A stretch of DNA of 64,000 nucleotides, from the NCBI GenBank assembly GCA_003991915.1, contig RQTK01000480.1:66983-130982 (forward strand). Direction: 5' to 3'. Every line of letters begins with the position of its first letter. Position 1 is the first letter of the stretch. Under the pieces are notes generated by a model. The model did not search any database. It was not told where the DNA came from and saw only the letters and a program-made list of their open reading frames with translations. This document shows positions 1-12,122 of the stretch, piece after piece. Origin of the DNA: Elysia chlorotica. Its lineage: Eukaryota; Mollusca; Gastropoda; Plakobranchidae. The translations under genes were made by a program, and so were the position numbers.

Positions 1-84
<84 letters not shown>

Positions 85-93
85 CAGCAGCAG
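1..93. repeat. (TAG)n microsatellite at the window edge
   Basis: The window opens inside a nearly pure TAG trinucleotide array that decays into CAG/TAG interruptions by about position 120, followed by a short TTA run near 175-198. It lies in the intron upstream of the exon at 378. Its true length is unknown because the window cuts it. Confidence 0.95.
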
Positions 94-377
94 TAGCAGT
101 AACAGCATTAGCAGCAGCAGTAGTAGTGGTGCTGGTGGTCGTGATGATGGTATTGTTGCTGCTGTTGCCGATGCTATTATTATTATTATTATTATTATCA
201 ATATATTCTAAATTAAAGTTAGAATACTTTGCTCCGTTTACCACTGAACACTCTCCTCCCTTCTAAAAAAAAAAGAAAAAAAAAGAAAAGCACCCAACAA
301 CCACGTGTTTATGTGTAGTGTATGTGTGCTGCTACCACTTACACCCAACCCCCCCCCCCCCCCCTTTCCCCCACCAG

Positions 378-1136
378 CTTGAAGAATCAACGGACACCCA
401 CTCGTTGCGCTGGTACATAAAGCAGCGAAACCCTGTCGTGCACTTTGAAGGCCTGAGCCCGTCTCCGCAAATCACCTCCACTTCATGCAGCTCCACCACC
501 GAGTCGGTGCAGGCCTTGTGCGCCCTGGCGCGGGAACATCGGGACATCAAGAATCTCGGCTCCGTCAGAGGGGTAGAACTCACCCTGCACGACGTCCTCG
601 TAGCTACGCGCCAAGCTCAGCACGTTACCTCAGGGTCGATAGACTCAAAGCAGTCGTATCAATCGTCGCAGTCGCACCAGACGCAGAGATCACAACAGTC
701 GCAGCAGCCGCACCAATCCACGCAGAAAACACAGTCGCAGCAGTCACAAACACTAAAACCGAGCTACTCACAACAGCCGAGTCAATCGAAGCTGAAATCA
801 AAGCAGCCGCAGAAACCTGCGCAGAAATCACAACAGTCGCGCGGAGAATCGGAGGCTGATGATGCTCAGCGCAGCCCGGAAGCGATGTGGCGTCGCCTGC
901 AGAAAGCGCCCCCTACTGGCAAGAAAGAAGGCCTCACCTTCCCCGCCCTCCGTCGGTCGGTTTCTCACTTGTCATGCACCAGTCCTACTACACCCCAGTC
1001 CACCGCACTGAATCACACTGACCCTCACCCTCACTTAAATCTCATGGTCTCGAGTCGAATAAGCATATCAAGCTCTGTGGACCTCTCCGATCCATCCACA
1101 AAACAGACACAGGCTGCTAAAAGTGTAACAAAATAA
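378..1136 (+). CDS. Terminal coding exon of an unrecognised gene with a Ser/Gln-rich tail
   Basis: A phase-0 exon follows a strong acceptor (C-rich tract 349-370, then CAG ending at 377) and reads open for about 252 codons to a TAA at 1134-1136. The first ~90 residues look like ordinary folded protein (LEESTDTHSLRWYIKQRNP at the start; a stretch with ALAREHRDIKNLGSVRGVEL near residues 50-70). They are followed by a low-complexity Gln/Ser/Lys tail at about residues 92-185, and then a basic Ser/Thr-rich end. I do not recognise the family. The AATAAA polyadenylation hexamer (1132-1137) overlaps the stop codon. The last ~20 codons plus the stop are copied again at 1242-1303. Upstream exons lie outside the window. 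GC content is higher than the surroundings, which supports coding. The tail could also be a fast-evolving disordered region. Confidence 0.6.
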   Translation, partial: LEESTDTHSLRWYIKQRNPVVHFEGLSPSPQITSTSCSSTTESVQALCALAREHRDIKNLGSVRGVELTLHDVLVATRQAQHVTSGSIDSKQSYQSSQSHQTQRSQQSQQPHQSTQKTQSQQSQTLKPSYSQQPSQSKLKSKQPQKPAQKSQQSRGESEADDAQRSPEAMWRRLQKAPPTGKKEGLTFPALRRSVSHLSCTSPTTPQSTALNHTDPHPHLNLMVSSRISISSSVDLSDPSTKQTQAAKSVTK

Positions 1137-1137
1137 A
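1132..1137 (+). promoter_or_regulatory. AATAAA hexamer overlapping the stop codon
   Basis: A canonical polyadenylation hexamer shares bases with the TAA stop of the 378-1136 exon. A second copy sits at 1298-1303 in the duplicated segment, so the transcript could end inside the minisatellite. Use of either site is not shown by sequence alone. Confidence 0.4.
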
Positions 1138-2450
1138 CAGATGAACCAACCATAGCAAACTCTAGGGAGTGGAACAGATGCACCGACCATAACAGACTCT
1201 AGGGAGTGGAACAGGTGCACCGACCATAACAGACTCTAGGGAGGTGGACCTCTCCGATCCATCCACAAAACAGACACAGGCTGCTAAAAGTGTAACAAAA
1301 TAAACAGATGAACCAACCATAGCAAACTCTAGGGAGTGGAACAGATGCACCGACCATAACAGACTCTAGGGAGTGGAACAGGTGCACCGACCATAACAAA
1401 CTCTAGGGAGTGGAACAGGTGCACCGACCCCAAAAGTTTGGGAGTGGAACAGGTGCACCGACCATAACAGACTTTAGGGAGTAGAACAGATGCACCGACC
1501 CCAAAAGTTTGGGAGTGGAACAGATGCACCGACCATAACAGGCTCTGGGGAGTGGAACAGAAGCACCGACCTCAACAGTTTGAGAGTGAAACAGGTGCAC
1601 CGACCCCAAAAGTTTGGGAGTGGAACAGATGCACCGACCATAACAGACTCTAGGGAGTGGAACAGATGCACCGACCATAACAGACTCTAGGGAGTGGAAC
1701 AGATGCACCGACCATAACAGACTCTAGGGAGTGGAACAGATGCACCGACCATAACAGGCTCTAGGGAGTGGAACAGATGCACCGACCATAACAGACTCTA
1801 GGGAGTGAAACAGATGCACCGACCATAACAGGCTCTAGGGAGTGAAACAGATACACCGACCATAACAGACTCTAGGGAGTGGAACAGATACACCGAACAT
1901 AAGGGAATGGAACAGATGCACCGACCATAACAGACTCTAGGGAGTGAAACAGATACACCGAACATAAGGGAGTGGAACAGATGCACCGACCACAACAGGC
2001 TCTAGGAAGTGGAACAGATGCACCGACCATAACAGGCTCTAGGGAGTGGAACAGATGCACCGACCATAACAGGCTCTAGGGAGTGGAACAGATGCACCGA
2101 CCACAAGGGAATGGAACAGATGCACCAACCACAACAGGCTCTATGTAGTGGAACAGATGCACCGACCATAAGGGAATGGAACAGATGCACCAACCACAAC
2201 AGTTTGGGAATGGAGCAGATGCACCGACCACAAGAGGCTGCAGAGAGTGGAACAGATGCACCGACCACAAATGGGAGTGGAACAGATGCACCAACCACAA
2301 GAGGCTGTAGAGAGTGGAACAGATGCACCGACCACAACAGTTTGGGAGTGGAGCAGATGCACCGACCACAAGAGGCTGTAGAGAGTGGAACAGATGCACC
2401 GACCACAACAGACTGGGGAATGGAACAGAATACGCCGACCAGAACAGATT
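1137..2450. repeat. ~37-bp minisatellite array downstream of a stop codon
   Basis: About 33-35 diverged copies of a unit close to AGTGGAACAGATGCACCGAC followed by CATAACAGACTCTAGGG. Variants differ in the second half (CCCAAAAGTTTGGG, CACAAGAGGCTGTAGAG, or CATAAGGGA with a shortened unit). A longer ~165-bp duplication (1077-1241 copied to 1242 onward) includes the last codons and stop of the upstream exon. Long open frames on both strands arise from the repeat periodicity and are not genes. Confidence 0.95.
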
Positions 2451-4361
2451 GTATGGGATGAGGTAGTCGAACTAGCTATCAAGGACCATGATTGAGATGT
2501 CGAAGACTTAACAATCGCACAAAAATACACTGTATTGTATACTTTTATACATTTTCTGCCGGAATCAAAGAAAGCAATATATTATGCAGTTACCGACCAA
2601 AGTAAACTATAGCGGGAGATCTGTTATGAACCTTAAATCGTGAATACCTCAGAGTATACCCACACATTTCACTCATGAAATAATCTGTACATGTATTAGG
2701 AATGAGAGTTTACAAAGGGTTAAGTAACATTTTTTGGAAGACATGAGCTCCTCTATAGCTTAGCTGATTAAGCCCAAAGCGACACTAGTAATGCTAGCCA
2801 GTGCGTCTTATTCTAGGCCTTTAAATTAATGTCTACTACAAAATGCTCTCAAGTCTTTGCTTGTTGAACATGACTGATGTTTTCCAATAAAGCGGAATGA
2901 CTTTTAAATAAACGATATTCCCATTAAACGTTGGTGAGTGTTATGACGCAATCAACCAAGGCCACATCTCAGGCTTGTCCTTGGCAACGTTATTTTTTTA
3001 ATCCGGCAGTTCTGTGAATTCCAAACCAAAATACTATCGGGGTTATAGAGAAACCATCGCAACAGTATAGTTTGAGGATCTTCGTAACACATAAAACAAG
3101 GAATCTAAAAGTACAGCCAAGCTTGACACGGAAAACAAGGAATCTAAAACTACAACCAAGCTGACAATTAAACTAAAATCAACTGTTTCAGCCTATCAAT
3201 CATTCATGTCCCACATAATAATTAACAGTGAGGTAGACCATATTTTGTTTTGGCCAAAATACATTCCCAGTGGTTCAATTAACCTCAATTGTCGAGAGAG
3301 TCGTTGCTTTTGAATAATTATAGCAAAATAAGTCTCTTAAGTTCTACGATTTGTGGATTACACAGAGTGAAACCCATCGATACGTGAAAATAAGAGATAC
3401 ATGTACACATTTTCACCCACACAAATGTTCCTTGTCGATGCACCATGATAAAGAAACGCATGGCGCTACTGGGGCTGAGAGAATCATAGTGAATAATGAA
3501 ATACACACAGAATTACAAAAGGCACTACTACAAGTACTAGTTGTTTCAAGAATAACTCTTTGGTGCCAGAGGTAATGTTAGCGCAATAGAATTGAGAATA
3601 ACTCCTTGTGTCAAAATTCGGCACCTCAGTATTACACATACAATGTCCTTTCTCAATTCTAAGATACTCTAAATCTTTACTGTTTTACAAATGAGATAGG
3701 ACACTATACAACTGAGAAGTTGGGGAGGAAAGGGGGTGAATTTTTATCCTTACACTGTTTTTATCTGTTCATTCCACCAATACTGCTTTGCCGCTAATTT
3801 TGTATGCATTTTATGTTGAACGTATATTTATTAAATTTGTGTATATGTACTCACCTTTGTCGTTCAAGACAATAAACAAATAAAACAATTCGAATGACCA
3901 CGATGAAAAAAAAAGAAAAGAAAAACGGCATTGGCTTTATTTACTTATACAATAATCTAGTCTTCAGTTTGTACTCAAGAAACGGAGAGAAATTTACGGG
4001 TATTTCTTGTGTGTCTTTTGTTTCTACTTTACATTCGTCTAAAAAAATATGTTATAAAGGGACCTAACTAAAGCAATTAAAAGAACCAGATGGGAAAGAG
4101 ACGACACGATAGCATTCTACTAGCAAAGGCAATGACGATACATGTATTAATGTCAGTGATAAACGAAAACAAAACACAAGTATGAAACAGGTGGTTCAGA
4201 AATTTTATTAAGGATTTCCACTATGGTTATAATGCACAGCAATACATGTATTTAGCACTCAGACATTTTGCAGTGAAATTTCATTATATTATACCAGGCA
4301 AGTAAAACACTTTCCCCTTGTTTGCGATGATGATACTATGAACTAAAATGTAAATCGTAAT
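2451..4361. other. Unannotated AT-rich spacer
   Basis: No coding exon with conserved content is visible on either strand. It holds a small foldback element at 3632-3716; otherwise I see nothing here. Confidence 0.6.
3632..3716. mobile_element. Small foldback (MITE-like) relic
   Basis: The arms CAATGTCCTTTCTCAATTCT and AAATGAGATAGGACACTATA are imperfect inverted repeats. The right arm, including the trailing ACAACTGAG, matches the right arm of a better preserved foldback at 57804-57880, so two members of one family lie in this window. Confidence 0.6.
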
Positions 4362-4866
4362 ATTTCATAGGAAATAACCCACAATTCAATTCTTCATGTG
4401 AAATAAACTTCGAAATTATATTAGTATTTATGATTACATAGGAAATAAACTGCAAGGTAATGCTTCATAATGCATTCAACTAAATTTTAATACAACATAG
4501 GAAATAAGCTATAATGCAATGCTTCATATGAAATAGGCTACGATGTTACATCACATAGAAAATAAACTATAATGTAATACTATATTGGAAATAAACTACA
4601 TGTACAATGTAATCCATGTACTACATATGAAATAATCTACAATGTAATACTACATATGAAATAAAATGCAATGTAATACTAAATAGGAAATAAATGGCAA
4701 TGTAATACTAAATAGGAAATAAATGGCAATGTAATACTAAATAGGAAATAAACTGCAATGTCACTCCACACAGGAAATAAACTATGTCATACTACATAGG
4801 AAATAAACCACAATTTTATATAATTATACTACATAGGAAATAAACTATGTTATACTACATAGGACA
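4362..4866. repeat. Diverged ~27-30-bp tandem array
   Basis: About 17 degenerate copies of a unit like ACATAGGAAATAAACTACAATGTAAT. Unit length varies by loss or gain of the ACAATGTAATAC part. Three adjacent copies near 4680-4760 are almost identical, which suggests recent local expansion. Confidence 0.9.
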
Positions 4867-6254
4867 TTGATGGCTTCCATTGTCTAAAATCCAGAATATC
4901 TTAGCACATCTATCTCTACCAAGGCTACCCAAAATAACGACCGGAAAATCACTGCAATGACTGAAGTGAACACATTTTTGCATGATAAGGTGAACAGTGA
5001 TCTATGAATCTTCAATAAGTCTAACAGTTAGGACAGAATGGTACCTAGTGATTTTTTTTTCTGCCCACAAGCCTACTAGTCTAAAAATGTAAACGGTTCG
5101 AACTGTGATTAATATTTCAACGAAATAGCTGACTTTGGATCTAAATGCAAATGTTCGTTTATTTTGGTGCCCCTGAATGTTATTTTTTGAAGCCTCAATC
5201 TCTACTGGTCATCTACCACTCAGTAGCAAGAATCCTCTTTGAGAGCTAATTAGGGTGCTATTCCTTTTCCTTTGTTTTCTCAATCAATTCTTTCAGTTTA
5301 TTCTCTCCTTCTGTGCATGGATTTTCTATCTTTTCTCATAGTCATGAAAACCATAGCTGTTTGCCGGCACAATCTTTTAAAGAGAATGCTAAGAACATTG
5401 GCTTATTAACGGGTTGCAGTTTTCTTCCATGAAGTTCCAATACATAATTGGAGGCAGGTTACATGTATCAATTTACATAATTGTTTTTTCAGCATTTCCG
5501 TTACAAAAGATTATGTTTCAGACTTAAAGCATTATATACGTTACGGAAAAAATGAGTACATTATGTTGGAGCCTTTCAGAATAATTATATTTATAGGCTA
5601 CAAAAGAAAACTTTAGACTATGTTGTAGCCTTCAAACATAAAGGTGTTTGCAACATAACCTTACATTATGCTGGGACCCTAAGCATATAGGCTATATAGT
5701 AATAGACTGGATTGTGTTGTAGTCTTTCAGAATATTCATAGGCCAAGAGCATTCTTGTGTTCATTGTCACAACAAATATACTGAAAATATCAGAACCATT
5801 TGTACAAAAGATTGATGATTCGAACAGGCTATCTAAATAAATGCTATAGGCAACACAATATTATATAATATAATACAATAAGTCCAATAACAAAATCAAA
5901 AGATTTTAAAATAATTTTTAAAAAATACTCTGATGTAAGAGTTGTTGTTGATGAACAAAAAATAAACAAACAAATAAAAATGGCACATACAATGCTGAAC
6001 TAAGAATATCTAGAACTTTACACAATAAGAAAAAGATCACATAAACATGGCACTTATGAGCAAGTGCATCGAATGACTTAGATTTGGTTTGGCCAAAGAA
6101 TAATATAACAATTCTGCAGAACAGAATTCAATACCATACACACAAAACTAAACCAGTTTGTGAATGAAAATATTAGAACTCACATTAGTGTTGAACAGAT
6201 TAAATGAGGATATTTTCAAATGATAATAATGACGATATATTAATAACAGCAATA
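4867..6254. other. Unannotated AT-rich spacer
   Basis: I see no gene. The last few hundred bases become A/T-rich and lead into microsatellites. Confidence 0.6.
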
Positions 6255-6262
6255 ATAATAAC

Positions 6263-6307
<45 letters not shown>

Positions 6308-6368
6308 GTATGTATGTATGTATGTATGTATGTATGTATGTATGTATGTATGTATGTATGTATGTATG

Positions 6369-6399
<31 letters not shown>

Positions 6400-6445
6400 T
6401 AAATGTATGTATGTGTGTATGTGTGTGTATGTGTGTGTGTGTTTG
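6255..6445. repeat. Compound microsatellite (AAT)n-(GTAT)n-(GT)n
   Basis: Three adjoining simple repeats: AAT/ATA to about 6306, GTAT to about 6397, then a GT-rich run to about 6445. The open frames across it (poly-Ile and YVCM repeats) are artefacts. Confidence 0.97.
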
Positions 6446-7276
6446 TTTGTGTGTATTTATATCTGGTTCTAAATGTCCTAGATTTGTACTTTTTTTTTCA
6501 AACTCTTAAAGAGCATTTAATGGTTATCAATACAATACATATTATACATAACTCAAAAAGTCAAAATTTGGACTTGTGTCTGATTTACCTTGGTTGTTTG
6601 ACATTTGGTCTTCGTAATGTAAGATGGAAAATGAGCAATGCTATTACATGTAGTGTGATAGTCATAAAACTAGGTCACATAAGGCTGAACTACATACATG
6701 ACTGAATGTACATAGAAATAATAATAATAATATTATCATTATCAATGAGCACGTCCTTCTGTGTTCATATCTCCCAAGTGTTTCTGATAAGAATTTGAAT
6801 AGACATGATATGAAATGTGCAATGTCACAAAAAATATAAGGAAACTCAATGTAATTGTTTTACTGGTTGTGTTGTTGTTGGGTTTTTTTTTACTTTATAC
6901 AATACAAGAGATAAAGAAAAACAAATTTGGTTAAAAGTGTTGTTTTTAGCACCTGACGAGCAAAAATGTTCACTTCAAAATCAAGTTACATTTTAGAAAA
7001 AGAAAAAAAATTATAATAACATGCTCAGAATAAATAAAAAAAAAATTTTTTTTAATCGTTACAAACAAATTTTTGGTCATTGCAAATTGCACATGAAACA
7101 GTAGTCATAACTATAGGCATAAAATTAACACTTCCACTTTACCTTTGGGAAGTATTGTTTTATTCACATAAACATTTAGTTTACTGAATAGTTTGACTTC
7201 AAATTCATTGGGAAGAAAAGGTATTAGGCAAGAGAAAGAATAAAAAGAACAAAACCAGCCATTAGTTAAGCTGAGT
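6446..7276. other. Unannotated AT-rich spacer
   Basis: No coding or structured feature is recognised between the microsatellite and the SINE. Confidence 0.6.
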
Positions 7277-7545
7277 TGGTTACTTAACGTTCAACATTAG
7301 CACTAATAGCAGCAAGGCAATATTCTGGACGGGTCCCAAGACTAAGCTCTAACAATTTTTACATGCTGCCTCTCAGAGACAGTGCAGGGATTACTAGGAC
7401 TCTGCCTCAACCAGTCTCATTACTAAATTACATGTATACTGAAACCAACCCAACCAGCAAACCCATTGGTCTCAGACCTAAGACCTCCAATTGGCAAAAC
7501 CAACGCTCAACCATTTGAGCCAGTTTGCCCCCCCCCCCCCCCCCT
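7277..7545 (-). mobile_element. tRNA-derived SINE, type with GGGGCAAACTGGCTCAA head
   Basis: Read on the minus strand it starts with a G-run and a tRNA-like head, then a core with GAGGCAGCATGTAAAAATTG, CTTGGGACCCGTCCAGAATAT and an end in ACGTTAAGTAACC. The core is shared with the other SINEs in this window, but the tRNA head differs from the CGCGGTGGTCCAGG type. This indicates at least two SINE subfamilies. Confidence 0.8.
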
Positions 7546-7885
7546 CTTTTTTTTTGCCAAAAGAGGGCAGAGGAAGGAAAAAGAAATAAATAAAATGGAA
7601 AAGTGTGATGATAGTGACTAAGGGGAATTTTTAAAAAAGCAACACATGTTGTTACCAATAAACTCCGACATCAATGATAGCATAGTGAAATATTTCGTAA
7701 GTATAATTATTATAATACCACACAAGTGGTAATAGGTACAAAGGTGCCATAAACTTAAACCCTAGACTAAGGTGAGTTTTTACTACACGTATTCAAAGGT
7801 GCTGTAGTGGGAAGCTAGCCTTAACAATTCCACCCACACCTTGGCCTTGGGTATGAGGATCATTCCTGCTCAGGCACGGGGGGGT

Positions 7886-8138
7886 TGGGGTTGGGTTGGT
7901 TTAACGTCCAACAGCAGCACTATATAGGCTATATTGTGGACGGGCCCCAAGACGGACGTCTGACAATTTTATGTGCTGCCACACACGAGACAGGGCGGGG
8001 ATACCATGACTCCTGTCTCAGCCGGTCACATTATACTGACACCGACCCAACCAGTAGGGAACGCAACAGCCAGGATTCGAACTCGGGACCTTTTGCGTCG
8101 GAAGCCGATGTTCTACCCCTGGACCACCGCGCCCCCCT
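7886..8138 (-). mobile_element. tRNA-derived SINE, near full length
   Basis: Minus-strand copy of the dominant SINE. It has a head with GGCGCGGTGGTCCAGGGG (A-box-like), GGGTCCCGAGTTCGAATCCT-like B box, a core with GTGTGGCAGCACATAAAATT and GGGCCCGTCCACAATATAGC, and a tail of GTTAAACCAACCCAA repeats. ORFs across it are incidental. Confidence 0.9.
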
Positions 8139-9672
8139 GCTCAGCCGCGGGACCCGGCAATTGAGAATGGACCAAAACTGGATCTACTTTTGTCTCTGCC
8201 ACTCAGAGACTCAGTGGTCCAACCTGTGATTGTGTACCACAGACAAGGGCTATCATCAACATATTTCTTCCATACTTTTAGTCCAGGGTTTAAGTTTAAT
8301 TATACTATAGCACCATTGTAGTTACTACCCAAGACAAACAGTGAACATGAATTCCTGACATATTACTTTTTAGACATTACCGCCGTAACAATGGATACTG
8401 GAATGCTTTGCTTTTCTAGCTGCCAATCGCCATTTGAGTGTCTAATTTTGGGGCATGGAATTGGAGAGCACTTGAATTGAAACCTTCAGTCTTCGCTCCA
8501 GGGATAAATAAAATTACATTCAATCAATTAACTCCTTTGTCCGGTTCGCCTCACTTAACATATTGTACATGCCATTTAAGTCATGATGATGATGATGATG
8601 ATGATGATAATGCTAATGCTCTAAAAAAGACCAAAATGAAACAATTCCAAACTTCACAAAATACTAAAATCAATATATGTAAAATTGATATTCCTCAAAC
8701 ATATCCTCAAATAATATATGCATTATTTTCACACTTTCCTGTCTTTCTTAACCCTATAGCATCAGAATTCAGATTGTCTAAATCTGGTTAAAGAGTAAAA
8801 CTATATTAACGAAACCTCATACATGTACTTGGAAAGTCTTTGCAAAGGAGGGCCAAAAAAAAAAAAAGATTTTCCTATGCACCATAACGCCCTAACATCC
8901 CCGCCCCTTCTCAGGGGAGTCCCGTAGGTTGCACTCAATTCAGAGTATACACAAGGAAACAATCTTATAACAACCTTATATGAGATACAACATACATGCT
9001 ATAGACAATCGTTGTTTACAGAAGGTACATTTTGTGACAAGGTCCAAGAAAGCTCTTTCTTGGATGTTGATGGAAGGGAGGAAACCTACTCAGCATTCCA
9101 TCTGAGGCACTCAACTCTTAACAATGTAATCCATGAAATATGCTGCCTGACGTCGATGAAGCATGGAAATGTTAAAAAAATTATGTGATACTTGCCCAGG
9201 ATCGTAAAAAAAAAACATGCAAAATGATAAAATTATTTAAAAAAACAAGACTAAGCCTATGTCAAGTTTCATTTGTATTTCTGGGTCTTTCAAGCTCTTG
9301 AGAAAAAAAAAACAAGAAAAAAAACCCACACACACAGAATCATAATTACAGACTCATCCAACCCTCTCATACAATGAAGCACAAACATACCTACAGTTGT
9401 ACTATGAGTATGACAGTTTCGTATGTAACTAAGTCAGTAACATTGACAGGAATGACACATTCAGCTGCCATCATAAATTAACAAGCAAATTTAAGTAGTT
9501 CAACTTTCAAGCCAAAAAAATAAACAACAATCATGTGGACAAAGATTTCACTTGGAACTTGTAAGTTTAAGCCACTGTTATTCTAAAGACAAAAACTGGA
9601 GAAAACAGTACATTTAAACTGCACATATTTATGTAAAATCTGTCTATCAATTAAACTTATTTCTAAGTTTTA
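8139..9672. other. Unannotated spacer
   Basis: Contains a short (GAT)n run at about 8582-8607 and an A-run at about 8853-8866. No exon is recognised. Confidence 0.6.
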
Positions 9673-10090
9673 AGTTCAAGCCTCTTGATTCCTTAAGGAA
9701 CATAGGGCCGCAGAAAATCCCCTCCATCGAAAACAGTTTTGGTTGGTCTTCTGCAGCTCAGCCCATGTGCTACCAGGGGCTTTTATCTCGGCATCAGTGC
9801 TTTGTCGCAGAGTCTGCTTCGGGCGGCCGACCTTGCGTTTACCTTGGTGGTTCCACACCAGGGCTTGCCTTGTGATGTTAGATTGACTTTTGAAGTGTGG
9901 GGCCTATCCAACCCCATTTGTGCTTCTCGATCTCAGTCTCGAAGGGGGTTTGCTTCGTTCCCTTCCACAGTTGTTTGTTATGGATAACTTCAGGCCACCT
10001 AATGTTGAGGATGTCTCTGAGGCATCTGTTGGTGAATGACTGCAGTTTATGGCTGTTTGTCTTGGCAAAGCACCATGTTTCTGAGCCTTA
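9673..10090 (-). pseudogene. Non-LTR retrotransposon 3' fragment (reverse-transcriptase C-terminus)
   Basis: The minus strand encodes, across frame changes, the end of a LINE ORF2. It has an ETWCFAKTNSHKLQSFTNRC segment (10085-10025), then CLRDILNIRWPEVIHN, and finally WNHQGKRKVGRPKQTLRQST with a WAELQK...FRWRGFSAALCS tail ending near 9676. The order and the GKRKxGRPKxT motif are typical of endonuclease/reverse-transcriptase LINEs in molluscs. It is 5'-truncated and frameshifted. The clade (RTE-like, L2-like or other) cannot be settled here. Confidence 0.8.
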
Positions 10091-11495
10091 ATGAAAACTT
10101 ATGTATCTTTCATTATCTTTCTGCCCGGAAATACTTTAGAAACTTTTTAATGGTAAAAAACCTGAATGTTTCCTGATACCAAAAGAGAAGGGATATTTAC
10201 AAAACAAGCTGCCTCACCACAACAGAAAGTACATAAGAAATAGAACACAGTGGTACATTCAGTGAATAGCTAGTCGTGAAACTACAGCACCAATTTGGTT
10301 TCCTTGTCTATGAGATGTGTGCACTTCCAATGTGTCCTTGTGGTCTACTTTGTAATAAACACTAATGTTACCGAATGGTACTTTGGGTTAAATCGCTATT
10401 CTTAAAATCACAGCACAAATTTGGTTTACGTAACTCTGAGACTTAAAAATCTTCATATACAACTACTGTGACTATGTGGTCTGCTTTGTGAACAAACACT
10501 GTAATTAGTGATGCCAATTGGGTCATTGTGTTTTTACTAAACCTTCTGGCAGATGGAGTTATAGCATATCAGATCACAAAATATGGCCCCTTAATAGAAT
10601 TACTGAAGAATAAGTACAAACTTAAAAAAAAAAACAGAAACCTGTAAATTCAATGAAAATTGCCGCTGCTGGATCGGAAAAATACTGAAAATTGGCATCA
10701 CTGCGTTTAAAAAAAGCCAAACACAAAGCAATTAACTAGTAAATGCTGATTCAATGGAGTTTCTTTTTCAGAAGACTTTGTAAGAAATGTCAAAAAGATT
10801 TAAATTGCGGCAAGAGGAAGAATTTTTCATCTTCAAATTTTATATCATTACTTCACAACAAAATATTTTATTCAGCACCCAACATTTCTCTAAACCAGAG
10901 AAAAAAATATATTTAAGCATTGTATTGAATATATATATATATATATACATAATTATTTTGGCATTGGGAAATAAAAAAAAGATAAATCTCAGAAGTGAAG
11001 TGTATATAGATTATATTGATCATGAAGGACTAGACAAGAGCTTATTCTCAAAATCACAGACAAAAAAATATTGACAAAGATTCAAAGAATCAAAAAATAG
11101 GACCTGGTGATATTGCTGGCTGTGCAAAAACAAAAAACAACAAAATAAAATTTAATGTCCATTCATTTTTAGTAATTTTGCTGTTATGATGAGTGTCTCT
11201 TTTCCTTCAACTCGATGTGTAGGTATTTACCTAACCTGTAATTGCACTTTTGTTTTTTTTCTGTATTCTCAGGGATACAAACTTATAACTTGATAATCAC
11301 AACAAAAAATATGCTGAACTTTTAACAATGCCTACATAATCTTTACATGATAGGTTTTTATCTCCTTCATTTACTCTTTCAACTCTCTCTTCAAACCCAA
11401 ACTCGTAATGTGGATCGTCAAGACGTGCTCTTGCAAAAGCTTGTGTAACCCAATGTCAATCACTCTCAAATATTTTTTTTTTTACAAATCTCTTG
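10091..11495. other. Unannotated spacer, possibly distal 3' UTR of the pleckstrin gene
   Basis: AT-rich with a (TA)n run at about 10929-10948. No exon is recognised. It lies downstream of the minus-strand pleckstrin stop codon, so part may be 3' UTR. Confidence 0.4.
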
Positions 11496-12095
11496 ATTTT
11501 GAAGTAGACCATTATGTTAGCAACATAAAAAAATTCAACATCAACCCTTACAAACTTATTTTTTTAATAAAATTTACAGATATAGACAAAGAATTTGTTT
11601 ATTTTAAGTGGATTCCATTGCACAATATTTTCAATATTTGATTTTACAAACAATTTTTCAATGAAAATCCATAGCTTTAAGGAAAACCGGCATCACTGCC
11701 AATTGTCATCTTTAGATTTAAGATATTCCAATATGTTAGCAACGTTACAATATTCACCATCAAACCTCACAAACTTATTTTTTTAGTGAGAAACCCATAA
11801 TTTTACCGAAAAGCGACAAATTATCATTGCCTAATCCCAAATCTAGATATTAAGATATTCCTTTATGTTAGACATATTACAATATTCAACATCAAACCTC
11901 ACAAACTTATTTTTTTAGTGAGCAATCCATAATTTCACAGAAAAGCGACAAAACATCACTGCCTAATCCCATGTCTAGATTTCAGATATTCCATTATGTT
12001 AGCAATGTTACAATATTCAACATTCAACCTTACAAACTTAATTTCAACTAAAACCCGTAACTTTAAGGAAAACCCACAAAACACCATTGCATCAT
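11496..12095. repeat. ~133-bp tandem repeat just 3' of the pleckstrin stop
   Basis: Three to four diverged copies carry the same series of blocks: ATTATGTTAGCAA, ACAATATTCAACATC, CCTCACAAACTTATTTTTTT, AAAAGCGACAAA and ATCACTGCCTAATCCCA. TATGTTAG occurs near 11514, 11731, 11867 and 11995. On the minus strand this is immediately downstream of the stop codon at 12123, in the presumptive 3' UTR. Confidence 0.85.
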
Positions 12096-12122
12096 TGCCG
12101 ACGGCCGTGTCTGGTAGGTAGT

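Noticed and set aside
1137-2450. CRISPR-like array
   Set aside because: Units are continuous, without unique spacers of constant length, and the window is from an animal genome.
1162-2530. Long overlapping minus-strand open frames (VMVGAPVPLPRVCYGRC-type repeats) as a repeat protein gene
   Set aside because: They follow the 37-bp minisatellite periodicity, exist in several frames and both strands, and the unit changes frame between copies. No splice context or conserved domain.
6204-6705. Poly-Ile and YVCM-repeat open frames
   Set aside because: Translations of the compound AAT/GTAT/GT microsatellite.
7885-8229. 114-aa and 63-aa frames as genes
   Set aside because: They cover a minus-strand SINE; similar translations appear wherever this SINE occurs (20646, 23045, 43436, 60253).
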